Source: Aequorivita sublithincola DSM 14238
GTDB lineage: Bacteria > Bacteroidota > Bacteroidia > Flavobacteriales > Flavobacteriaceae
Reading direction: 5' to 3'
Assembly: GCF_000265385.1 (NCBI RefSeq)
Contig: NC_018013.1
Span: forward strand, 2,569,001 to 2,633,000
DNA length: 64,000 nucleotides
Below the pieces are notes generated by a model. The model made no database searches and had not been told where the DNA came from. It saw nothing but the letters and a program-made list of their open reading frames with translations. This document shows, in pieces, positions 42,703-49,608 of this stretch (within the stretch, counting starts at the first letter, position 1; each line of letters starts with the position of its first letter). The translations under genes were made by a program, and so were the position numbers.

Positions 42703-42716
42703 GCGGTTCCTACCGC
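42703..42716 (+). promoter_or_regulatory. Small leader hairpin before the frameshifted gene
   Basis: GCGGT at 42703-42707 pairs with ACCGC at 42712-42716 around TTCC-type loop bases. It has no T run after it, so it is not a terminator. It lies 43 bases before the ATG at 42759. Confidence 0.3.
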
Positions 42717-42758
42717 TCCTTAACTGATTGTATAAAAATTTTCTAAAACTGAAAAGCT

Positions 42759-43264
42759 ATGGCAAACATAAGTTACAACCAAATTCACGAAACGCTGGAC
42801 GAGGCCAAGATGGCGCTTATTCTTCAAAAAATTCAAGAGATTGCAGACCTACTGCCCAAAGGAACATTAACTGATGCCGAACGCAAAAGCTACCATGCGC
42901 TGGACGTGCGCAATCTAATTTTTTTGTGGAAAAGGTGGTACAGCTCAAGAGCAGCTTTGGCGCCAGCGTCTTGCCGCCAGTGTTGCTCAACGATAACGCA
43001 GACACAGATTTGAAACTCTTTAAACAGCTAAAAAACCTGCGCAGTCGCTTGCAGGGACTGGACTATTTGCTAAAAGATGTGGAGCGCATTGTGGGTCACG
43101 AGGCCTTTAGCACGGGGTTAGCACACTACGGAATGTATAAAATTTCTGCCAAAGTAGGAATAGCCAGCGCACAGAGCGCTTTGGAAACATTAGCGTGGCG
43201 GTTTGAAAAGCAAGGCCCCAACAAAGGAGAGAAACCTGGCGCTTTAGGAAGGAATAAGGGATAG
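42759..43264 (+). pseudogene. Hypothetical protein gene split by a frameshift at a poly-T run
   Basis: Two open frames join into one protein of about 168 residues: 42759 onward reads MANISYNQIHETLDEAKMAL to ALDVRN, and the second frame from about 42923 reads VEKVVQLKSSFGASVLPPVL to the end at 43264. Both have the same Leu/Lys/Ala-rich helical character. The switch lies at the seven T of AATTTTTTTGTGG (near 42918-42926); one more T restores a single frame, and T TTT TTG is also a possible -1 slippage site. So it is a recent pseudogene, a phase-variable gene, a programmed frameshift or a sequencing error. The family is unknown to me. It ends at the start of the 21-bp repeat region. Confidence 0.7.
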
Positions 43265-43283
43265 TGATTAATGAATACTATTT

Positions 43284-43514
43284 GATGAAATCCAACTTAA
43301 GTAAGATAGAATCCAACTCAAGTAAGATGAAATCCAACTCAAGTAAGATGAAATCCAACTCAAGTAAGATAGAATCCAACTTAAGTAAGATGAAATCCAA
43401 CTCAAGTAAGATAGAATCCAACTCGAGTAGGATAAAACCCAACTCAAGTAGGATAAAATCCTACTCGAGTAGGATAAAACCAAACTTTGGTTGGATAAAA
43501 CCCAACTTATTTAA
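43284..43514 (+). repeat. Array of eleven 21-bp direct repeats
   Basis: Eleven units of exactly 21 bases run without gaps from 43284 to 43514. The typical unit is GATGAAATCCAACTCAAGTAA. Units 1-7 are nearly identical; units 8-11 degenerate. Each intact unit has an ACTyrAGT core that is palindromic in several units (ACTTAAGT, ACTCGAGT). Twenty-one bases equals two helical turns, so all cores would face the same side of the DNA. The plus strand is also open as a 7-residue repeat (frame from GTG 43264 to 43590), and the minus strand is open too, so coding is possible but not convincing. Confidence 0.9.
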
Positions 43515-43540
43515 GAAAAAATGTAATAAACCTTTCAATT

Positions 43541-43888
43541 ATGAAAAAACAGAAGAAACTACAACCGCCACATATAGGCAATATGCTTAAAAAGTTTTAT
43601 GTAGCAAGAAAAGTGAACAAAGCAGGATTGGCTAGAGATATACTGAAAGATAAATCTACCGTACAAACCTATGAAACTCGCGCTAGTCTTCCGTGCCATG
43701 TACTTTGGGATATCTCCGTGGCAGTAGAGCACAACTTTTTTGCAGACCTAGCCTCGCAGCTACCGCAAACCTACACCACAAACATCCCTGAAGACACCAC
43801 CCAAGCCCAACGCATAGCCCAACTGGAAGCAGAAAATAATATACTGGTGGGACAGTTGGAGTTGCTGAAAGGGGTAATGGGGAAGTGA
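43541..43888 (+). CDS. Small HTH DNA-binding protein with C-terminal coiled coil
   Basis: 115 residues. Residues about 12-75 resemble an XRE-like helix-turn-helix: NMLKKFYVARKVNKAGLARD, then STVQTYETRASLPCHVLWDI and HNFFADLASQLP, a block common in Bacteroidota XRE regulators of mobile elements. Residues about 90-112 (RIAQLEAENNILVGQLELLK) form a leucine-zipper-like coiled coil, so it should dimerise. It begins 26 bases after the last 21-bp repeat, which makes the array a natural candidate for its binding site. No integrase or replication gene follows. Confidence 0.72.
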   Translation: MKKQKKLQPPHIGNMLKKFYVARKVNKAGLARDILKDKSTVQTYETRASLPCHVLWDISVAVEHNFFADLASQLPQTYTTNIPEDTTQAQRIAQLEAENNILVGQLELLKGVMGK

Positions 43889-43901
43889 GGGAGTATTTTG
43901 T

Positions 43902-43909
43902 TATATTTG
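43902..43909 (+). promoter_or_regulatory. Candidate -7 box TATATTTG for the DGQHR-HEPN cassette
   Basis: TATATTTG fits TAnnTTTG and lies 121 bases before the ATG at 44031, within the gap after the HTH gene. No convincing -33 element is seen. Confidence 0.4.
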
Positions 43910-44030
43910 ATACCTATGCGAACTAAAAAATAGTAAAACATGGGTATAGCCAAACTGATTGGAGGGATGAATCCAATAGAGTTGGGAGTATAAATAAGTT
44001 GTAAAACATTTGAAAAAAACAAAATAGAAT

Positions 44031-45053
44031 ATGAATATATACGAAATTGATTCGGATGAAGTGATTGACGCAATTGTCGTTAGTGGCTCAATAACATATA
44101 AAGAAGCGATTGAAAAATTGGTTCCTTTAATTAATAAGACCGAATTTCAAAGAAAATTACAAGACAAAAAATTCTATGAAAAGCTGGAAAGAGATATTGT
44201 AGAGGGATGTATAATGCCATCAATAACAATTGCATTTGTAGATAAAACAATATCTGCGAATTCGAAAAAAGATGATATTGTTAAATTTTTTGAAAAAAAT
44301 TATTCAAAATCATTCGTGTTAGACGGTATTCAAAGATTAAATACACTTTCAAGAGTAAGTAATTCCAAAGAAATTAATTTAGACAGAAAACTATACTTAA
44401 ACATTGTCTACAGTGATTCTGTGGATAAGTTACTATACAGAATGATAACTCTGAATAATGGACAGAAGCCAATGACACCTAGACATCAAGTAGAAGTTAT
44501 GATGGCTAATGTTTTTGACTTTAATGAACTTGGTATTCAAGTTCAAACGGAAAAAGAAAGAGCTGTCAAAATTAAAATGAATTCATTTAACAAATCGGAT
44601 CTGGTTCAAGCTTATTTAGCATATATGGCTAACAGCCCTATGGTGGATAACAAAAAAATCATCCAGGATAAAATGGATGAACTGATAGTTAATAAAATAG
44701 TTTCTGCAGAAAAGGTTGAGAAAGACTCTACTTTCGAAAATGTAATTAAATCTCTTGCAAAATTTCAAAAAAGCCCTGTTTCATTGAAATGGCTGAAACA
44801 AGCTAATAATCTAGTTGGATTTGCAGTTGGAATGAAAACGTCCTCCAAAGACATCAAAGAATTAAGTGTTGAGGAGTTTGAGAATGCTATTAAAACTTTC
44901 GATCAAGCCTTTTCTGATTTTAATCCTTCAAAAATAAAACTAGGGAAATTGAGACGTGAACTTTCTTATGATTACTTCAAGAATTTCGCTAAACTTAAGG
45001 ATTTTGATAGTTTAGAATTATTAGAATATTTCAGCGAATTGACGAATGATTAG
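44031..45053 (+). CDS. DGQHR/DUF262-like protein (ParB-like fold), cassette gene 1
   Basis: 340 residues, very AT-rich. SFVLDGIQRLNTLSRV at residues 94-109 corresponds to the DGQ(Q/H)R motif of DndB and of DUF262 (GmrS-type) proteins, and RMITLNNGQKPMTPRHQVE at 137-155 matches the following Asn-rich block (usual form INxxxxPLxxxE). In DndB this fold regulates DNA phosphorothioation; in GmrSD it senses nucleotides and hydrolyses NTP. Here Gln is replaced by Ile in the first motif (DGIQR). The rest, to 340, is helical and unfamiliar. The stop overlaps the next start by 8 bases, so the two proteins are coupled and probably interact. Origin by transfer is likely from its composition and neighbours. 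Confidence 0.7.
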   Translation: MNIYEIDSDEVIDAIVVSGSITYKEAIEKLVPLINKTEFQRKLQDKKFYEKLERDIVEGCIMPSITIAFVDKTISANSKKDDIVKFFEKNYSKSFVLDGIQRLNTLSRVSNSKEINLDRKLYLNIVYSDSVDKLLYRMITLNNGQKPMTPRHQVEVMMANVFDFNELGIQVQTEKERAVKIKMNSFNKSDLVQAYLAYMANSPMVDNKKIIQDKMDELIVNKIVSAEKVEKDSTFENVIKSLAKFQKSPVSLKWLKQANNLVGFAVGMKTSSKDIKELSVEEFENAIKTFDQAFSDFNPSKIKLGKLRRELSYDYFKNFAKLKDFDSLELLEYFSELTND

Positions 45054-45951
45054 TCGTTATACATACGAAGACCCAATTTTTAAAGCTTCTACTAAAAATC
45101 AGAATTTAAGAATTGAGAGCTCAAATAAAATATTGAATATTTTTCGATTAATATCTGGTACAATTAATTGTACTGACACTTATGATAACAAGGTTTATAA
45201 GTTTAGAGAAAATTATTCAAATTTTCCGTTTTCAACTAACGGAAAAATTAATCAATCTGTAGTTCTAAACAATTTCCCAGATGAAGTTAAATTAAAAGAC
45301 CTAAACGAATATTTTAAGCGTTCAAGATTTAATTCAAAGTTCTATGGTTCAATAGAACCGGAAATAATTAAATGTCTAATAGCTGTAAACAAAAACAACC
45401 ATTTAGAAGCATTCTTTTATTTATATAGAATTTTTGAAGGAATTTCATATTCAATTCCACTAATTTACGTTTCGAAGCACAAAAACTACGATAAAACATA
45501 TAAGCAATTACAGTCCTTTTTTAACAATGAACAAGATGGAGAGCTAGCATTTTTTAAACGATTTATATCTGAAACATTTAAAGATGAAGATTTTTTTAAA
45601 TCAACGATTGATATAGACTTCAACACAATTGATAAAACAGACCTGCGTGAGGCGTACTATAAAATATACTTAGACAAAATAACTAACAAACCAATGAATA
45701 GTAAAGGTTTAAAAGGTCAAACTTTAAACCAAGAAATCAAACTATCTTTTATCGGATTTTATGATTTCATCATAATTATCAGAAATAGATTCTTTCATTT
45801 AACGAAAGGAACTTGGCAAGACAATTTGAGCTCGACTGAAATTTTGTTTCCCGATTATTTTTTCAAACCTATTGTAAATCACGGATTAAATTGGGTTGCA
45901 TTAATAATTTTTGAAATAATAAAAGTTGATTTTGAAAAAGGAATAAAATAA
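45046..45951 (+). CDS. HEPN-like protein, cassette gene 2
   Basis: 301 residues, AT-rich, no signal or membrane segment. Near the C terminus, DFIIIIRNRFFHLTKGT contains R246-N-R-F-F-H251, the RNxxxH form of the HEPN ribonuclease motif (R plus polar residue, then His) placed at the end of a long hydrophobic helix, as in HEPN toxins. The middle region (LEAFFYLYRIFEGISYSIPL near 120) forms another helix of the same kind. HEPN proteins are RNases in toxin-antitoxin and abortive-infection systems; some are inactive partners. I do not recognise the rest. The 8-base overlap with the DGQHR-like gene implies one functional unit. Confidence 0.6.
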   Translation: MISRYTYEDPIFKASTKNQNLRIESSNKILNIFRLISGTINCTDTYDNKVYKFRENYSNFPFSTNGKINQSVVLNNFPDEVKLKDLNEYFKRSRFNSKFYGSIEPEIIKCLIAVNKNNHLEAFFYLYRIFEGISYSIPLIYVSKHKNYDKTYKQLQSFFNNEQDGELAFFKRFISETFKDEDFFKSTIDIDFNTIDKTDLREAYYKIYLDKITNKPMNSKGLKGQTLNQEIKLSFIGFYDFIIIIRNRFFHLTKGTWQDNLSSTEILFPDYFFKPIVNHGLNWVALIIFEIIKVDFEKGIK

Positions 45952-45957
45952 AAAAAA

Positions 45958-46674
45958 ATGAACAGAACATTTTATAGAGTTGGAATTTATAATGAAAATG
46001 ATATTCTTTTAAATTCAAAAACATATAATTATGGAAGAAGTTTTGGTAAAGAATATGACCATTTAATGCAATCTTACTTTTCAATTGCTGATAAAATTGA
46101 TTTACCAATAGATTTTCTTATTTACATAAATGATGAAACAGCCAAAGATGGAGACGTATTTTTGAGTAAAGTCAAGCTTGCTATTGTAAATGAATTTTAT
46201 ATTGATTTATTCAAAGTAACTGCTAACGCAAAACACAAAGGAATTGTAATTCCTATAGGTTAACTGAATGAATTTATACAAAGCTTTGACGAAATAAATC
46301 CTTTCAAAATTTTCGCTGAAGGCAAATATTTGTGGGAAATATATTTTGAAAAGGTTAGAAAAAAAGTGTTTAATGAATTACCTTCCCGGAAAGAATCTAT
46401 ATTTTTATTTGACAACATTGACGATTGTAATTACTATATTAAAACTCATAAAAATGGAATTGGTCATATTTACGAAATAGAGATTACTAGACAAGAAACT
46501 CTTTTTAAAGCGGATATGAACATTTTCGATGAAATTGATTTAAGTATTACGCAAAATAATTTATTGGTTGAATTATATAAATATTGGGATAAACAATCAT
46601 CAAAGACACCTCGATACGAATATCTATTTCAAGGAGAATGTCGCGTAAAAAACGTTTTACAACAGCGTATATAA
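45958..46674 (+). pseudogene. DUF2441-like gene interrupted by one in-frame TAA
   Basis: The frame runs 101 codons from the ATG at 45958 to a TAA at 46261-46263, then stays open in the same frame to 46674, for about 238 residues in all. The first part (MNRTFYRVGIYNENDILLNS) and the second (YFEKVRKKVFNELPSRKESI, then GIGHIYEIEITRQETLFKAD and MNIFDEIDLS) together look like the whole of one DUF2441-type protein. Neither half makes sense alone. The single stop therefore marks a recent inactivation, or more rarely readthrough. It follows the HEPN-like gene by 6 bases and was probably the third gene of the cassette. Confidence 0.7.
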
Positions 46675-47059
46675 AAAATAGCGCGAGTCGTTGCTAACAC
46701 AAAGGTTCGGGCATTTTTAGGAAGTCGCCAAATTTTTAAATTTGACAAATTCCCAAAAATAAAATAGTTAGTGAAATTTAAAAATTAGGCTTGTGTTCAA
46801 CCGAATGATAGTCGCCTTTTTTCCGCCCTACTATTCTTTTACAAAACCGTTGGCAACACGAGTATAAACTCAATAGCGGAATTAGTGCTTAACCAAAAGT
46901 AATTTAGAAAACAAAAATGTTCACCGCCATTCAAATTCTCTAACGTTGTTCCATCGTTTCTAACCCCCAAAACAAACCTTTATTTAGGCTTTTCTTAACT
47001 ATTTAAAAATTTTCAAAGAGTAACTTCGTGAAATATATAAAAACCTTAAAACCATTACA
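46675..47059. other. Long intergenic segment after the accessory cassette, with imperfect inverted repeat
   Basis: This 385-base gap has no supportable ORF. It contains an inner inverted repeat, 46728-46746 against 46771-46790 (core AAATTTTTAAATTT-like), and a weaker outer pair, CTAACACAAAGGTT near 46694 against CTTGTGTTCAACC near 46790. GTTGCTAACAC (46690-46700) and GTTGGCAACAC (46849-46859) form a near-direct repeat 159 bases apart. The sequence style (GTTGGCAACACGAGTATAAAC and onward) recalls elements that follow acquired genes in Bacteroidota genomes. The last 40 bases hold a -7-like TAACTTCG before the DUF2911 gene. Confidence 0.55.
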
Positions 47060-47905
47060 ATGAAAAGAATTATTTTACTTTTTTCTGCTTTGATGTTAAC
47101 AGTTAGCATTCAGGCACAAATACAAACTCCACAACCAAGTCCGTTTCAAAAAATTGAACAAAAAGTAGGGCTTACAGATGTAACTTTAGAATATTCAAGA
47201 CCTTCAATGAAAGGGCGTACTATTTTTGGTAATTTGGTTCCATACAATGAAGTATGGCGCACAGGAGCCAATGATTGTACAAAAATCACTTTCAATAATG
47301 GAGTGGAAATTGGCGGGAAAACATTAATGCCTGGAACTTATGCTGTTTACACAAAACCAGGAGATTCTAATTGGGAAGTTTACTTCTATAGCGATGCATC
47401 TAGCTGGGGAACACCAGAAAAATGGGACGATAGTAAAGTTGCAGCGCAAATATCTGTGCCAGTTTATCCTTTGCCAATGAATATTGAAACTTTTACAATG
47501 GGTTTTGATGATTTAACAAATGAAACCGTAGTATTAGGTATGATGTGGGAAAAAACATATGTAGGCGTACCTATAAATGTTTTTACGGATAAAATGGTTT
47601 CTAAAAATATTGAACGTGCTATGAATGGTCCGGAATCAAGTGATTATTACGCTGCTGCAGTGTATTATTTGGAATCTGGAAAAGACATTAAAAAGGCAAA
47701 AACTTGGATGGATAAATCTTTTGAGATGAATAAAGATCCTAAGTTTTATCAATTTCGTCAAAAATCATTGATTTACGCAAAAGCTGGCGACAAAAAAGGA
47801 GCTATTGAAGCGGCGAAAAAATCTTTAGAAGGAGCGAAAGCTGCTGGAAATAATGACTATGTGTCTATGAATGAAAAGTCTTTGAAAGAATGGGGCGCAA
47901 TGTAA
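47060..47905 (+). CDS. Secreted DUF2911 protein with C-terminal TPR-like helices
   Basis: 281 residues. Residues 1-19 are a signal peptide. The DUF2911 domain covers about 25-170: VTLEYSRPSMKGRTIFGNLV and PYNEVWRTGANDCTKITFNN are its signature. Residues about 190-275 form helical repeats typical of TPR motifs (YYLESGKDIKKAKTWMDKSF, AKAGDKKGAIEAAKKSLEGA). The family is confined mainly to Bacteroidota and has no proven function. It is monocistronic and shares a bidirectional terminator with the converging sigma-factor operon. Confidence 0.92.
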   Translation: MKRIILLFSALMLTVSIQAQIQTPQPSPFQKIEQKVGLTDVTLEYSRPSMKGRTIFGNLVPYNEVWRTGANDCTKITFNNGVEIGGKTLMPGTYAVYTKPGDSNWEVYFYSDASSWGTPEKWDDSKVAAQISVPVYPLPMNIETFTMGFDDLTNETVVLGMMWEKTYVGVPINVFTDKMVSKNIERAMNGPESSDYYAAAVYYLESGKDIKKAKTWMDKSFEMNKDPKFYQFRQKSLIYAKAGDKKGAIEAAKKSLEGAKAAGNNDYVSMNEKSLKEWGAM

Positions 47906-47930
47906 TGTGAACCAATATTATACTAAAAGA

Positions 47931-47958
47931 AAAGCCCCGAAATTTCGGGGCTTTTTTT
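47931..47958. terminator. Bidirectional intrinsic terminator
   Basis: AAAGCCCCGAAA at 47931-47942 pairs perfectly with TTTCGGGGCTTT at 47943-47954, with a T run after it on the plus strand and A run before it. It serves the DUF2911 gene and the opposing Spy-like gene. Confidence 0.92.
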
Positions 47959-48400
47959 ATTTTGGATCTTTGTCATCTTTCCCGTGTTTGTAACGGCTCA
48001 AAAGTTCTCTTTTAAAATCGTCTTCCGTTTTCTTAAGAATGATTATTTTTTTTGGAGAAATAACATTGCGAAGTTCAGCAATCATTTGCTTTTTTTGTTC
48101 CAATTGGCTGGACTCAATTGAAAGGTTTTTGTCTATCAGTTCATTTGCTTCAGCGTCTGTTAAATCATCCAAACCTCCTCTTAGCTTTTGAAAAATTTCA
48201 TTGCGTTCCTTTTTCCGAAGCTCATGAAATTTATCGTCATAGTTGTTATAGATTGGCCAGAATTTTTCTGCTTCGGTAGAAGTTAGCGCCAGTTTTTCAG
48301 TAATATAAGCTGTCTTTAAAGCTTTAATCTTCTCGTGCCTTTTATCCTGAGCGTGCATCGATATTGAGGCAAGTAGGAATATAAAAATCAATTTTTTCAT
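47957..48400 (-). CDS. Periplasmic Spy/CpxP-like protein
   Basis: 147 residues. Residues 1-17 are a signal peptide (MKKLIFIFLLASISMHA). The mature protein is helical and charged: TAYITEKLALTSTEAEKFWP with IYNNYDDKF resembles the LTxxQ-type motifs of Spy/CpxP sensors. Such proteins act as periplasmic chaperones or stress sensors. Its gene is last of three, after an ECF sigma gene and a putative anti-sigma gene (4-base overlap), so it may report envelope state to the sigma system. Confidence 0.75.
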   Translation of the reverse strand: MKKLIFIFLLASISMHAQDKRHEKIKALKTAYITEKLALTSTEAEKFWPIYNNYDDKFHELRKKERNEIFQKLRGGLDDLTDAEANELIDKNLSIESSQLEQKKQMIAELRNVISPKKIIILKKTEDDFKRELLSRYKHGKDDKDPK

Positions 48401-48894
48401 TTTTCGTTTATTAAGAATTCTTCATCAAAATTTTCTAAAATATAGCTTTCTAAAGCTTTATCTGAAAATTGTTTGTTTTCAAAATTCAAATTGGTAATAT
48501 CTTCATCGTCTATATATGAAGTAAGTTCATAAAGATCTAGATTCAAATTACCTTCTTCAATATAGGTGTCAATAGCTGCCATCTCCAATGAATCTAAGGA
48601 GTTGTCAGTTTTGTTGCTGAAAACCATAAAAGCAACAATTAAGCAAGCTGCAATAGTTGCTGCATAGCCAAAATATTTTTTCGGATAAAGCGAGATTACT
48701 GTTTTAGGTTCTTCTGAATGGATTATCGTCTTTAAAACACGCTCTTCCAGGGCATCAAAATAACCGTCAGGTGCTTTGAAACCAGCCGAGCTTGAGAAAT
48801 TTTCTTCTGAAATCTTGCTGAACAAGCGCTCTTCGAAACTCTCGAAATAGTTTTCAGGAGTTGTAAAACCAGATATGTTTTTGTCTTTTTTCAT
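48397..48894 (-). CDS. Putative anti-sigma factor (single-pass membrane protein)
   Basis: 165 residues. Cytoplasmic-type N-terminal part 1-72, membrane segment near 73-91 (YFGYAATIAACLIVAFMVF), acidic periplasmic part after it. The N-terminal half has two similar units (GFTTPENYFESFEERLFSKI and GFKAPDGYFDALEERVLKTI), an internal duplication. No zinc-binding HxxxCxxC motif is present. The identification rests on position: 24 bases downstream of an ECF sigma gene and overlapping the Spy-like gene by 4 bases. Confidence 0.72.
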   Translation of the reverse strand: MKKDKNISGFTTPENYFESFEERLFSKISEENFSSSAGFKAPDGYFDALEERVLKTIIHSEEPKTVISLYPKKYFGYAATIAACLIVAFMVFSNKTDNSLDSLEMAAIDTYIEEGNLNLDLYELTSYIDDEDITNLNFENKQFSDKALESYILENFDEEFLINEK

Positions 48895-48918
48895 TATATA
48901 CTTATGACTCTTAAAACG

Positions 48919-49473
48919 TTAAAGAGTTTCATCTTGTGCTTTTATGAATTCTGTAATTTTCTTTACGGCAATGTGATAGCTGCTTTTCAAACCGCCTGTT
49001 GTAGTTTCCAAAATCTCTGAAAGCTGTTCAAATGTATGATCTTCAAAATATTTCATTGTAAAAATCAATCGTTGTCTTTCCGGAAGCGTTGCTATTGCCT
49101 TTTGAAATTGTAACTGAATAGCATCGCCTTCAAAATAAACATCACTTTCTAGATTTCGCAAGGCATTATCTTTCACTTTTTCAATAGAAACATTGTTGCG
49201 TTTCGCTTTTTTATTTAAAAATGTGATGGATTCGTTGGCAGCAATTCTATACATCCAAGTGTGCAACTTGCTGTCGCCTTTAAAAGAATTAATGTTTCTG
49301 AAGGTTTTGATAAACGTATTCTGAAGCACATCATCAGCATCATCATGGTCTAAAACCATATTCCTGATTTGCCAGTAAAGACGTTCCTTATACTGCGAAA
49401 CAAGTTCCCGAAAGGCGGATTCTCTTTCCGCTTCGGTTTGTAATGCCGTAACCAGTTCTTGTTCTTCAACCAC
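48919..49473 (-). CDS. ECF-type RNA polymerase sigma factor
   Basis: 184 residues. Region 2 lies at about 20-90 (YWQIRNMVLDHDDADDVLQN, TFIKTFRNINSFKGDSKLHT and WMYRIAANESITFL), region 4 at about 120-178 (ATLPERQRLIFTMKYFEDHT, FEQLSEIL). This is the standard two-domain ECF layout. The start is GTG. It heads a three-gene operon with a putative membrane anti-sigma protein and a Spy-like periplasmic protein, suggesting response to envelope stress. Its own target promoter was not identified. Confidence 0.94.
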   Translation of the reverse strand: MVEEQELVTALQTEAERESAFRELVSQYKERLYWQIRNMVLDHDDADDVLQNTFIKTFRNINSFKGDSKLHTWMYRIAANESITFLNKKAKRNNVSIEKVKDNALRNLESDVYFEGDAIQLQFQKAIATLPERQRLIFTMKYFEDHTFEQLSEILETTTGGLKSSYHIAVKKITEFIKAQDETL

Positions 49474-49555
49474 GTTCGTGTAATTGTATTTAAGACTAAA
49501 GGTAAACGAAAAGGTTTAATTTTGAAGTTTGTTTTCTCTGTGTATGTCCGTGGCA

Positions 49556-49601
49556 CTCCGTGAAACTCTGTGTAATAGCTATATCACAGAGGTTCGCAGA
49601 G
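49556..49601. repeat. CTCTGTG hairpin repeat, copy 2 (diverged)
   Basis: CTCCGTGAAACTCTGTG at 49556-49572 pairs with CACAGAGGTTCGCAGAG at 49585-49601 with about 3 mismatches. A further CTCTGTG word lies just upstream at 49536. It stands between the sigma gene and the MsbA-like gene, just downstream of the latter. Confidence 0.7.
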
Positions 49602-49608
49602 ATTTTTG

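Noticed and set aside
43284-43514. CRISPR array
   Set aside because: The 21-bp units are contiguous with no spacers, and no cas genes are present.
43264-43590. Open frame covering the 21-bp repeats as a repeat protein
   Set aside because: Both strands are open through the array because the unit length is a multiple of three and has no stop; substitutions between units do not favour the peptide. Kept as a repeat, with coding mentioned only as an alternative.
43939-43992. 17-residue ORF in the leader of the DGQHR-like gene
   Set aside because: Too short to support; no leader-peptide features such as repeated regulatory codons.
46675-47059. Integron attC site or CRISPR repeat
   Set aside because: The paired ends do not fit RYYYAAC/GTTRRRY, no integrase is present, and there are no regularly spaced repeats.
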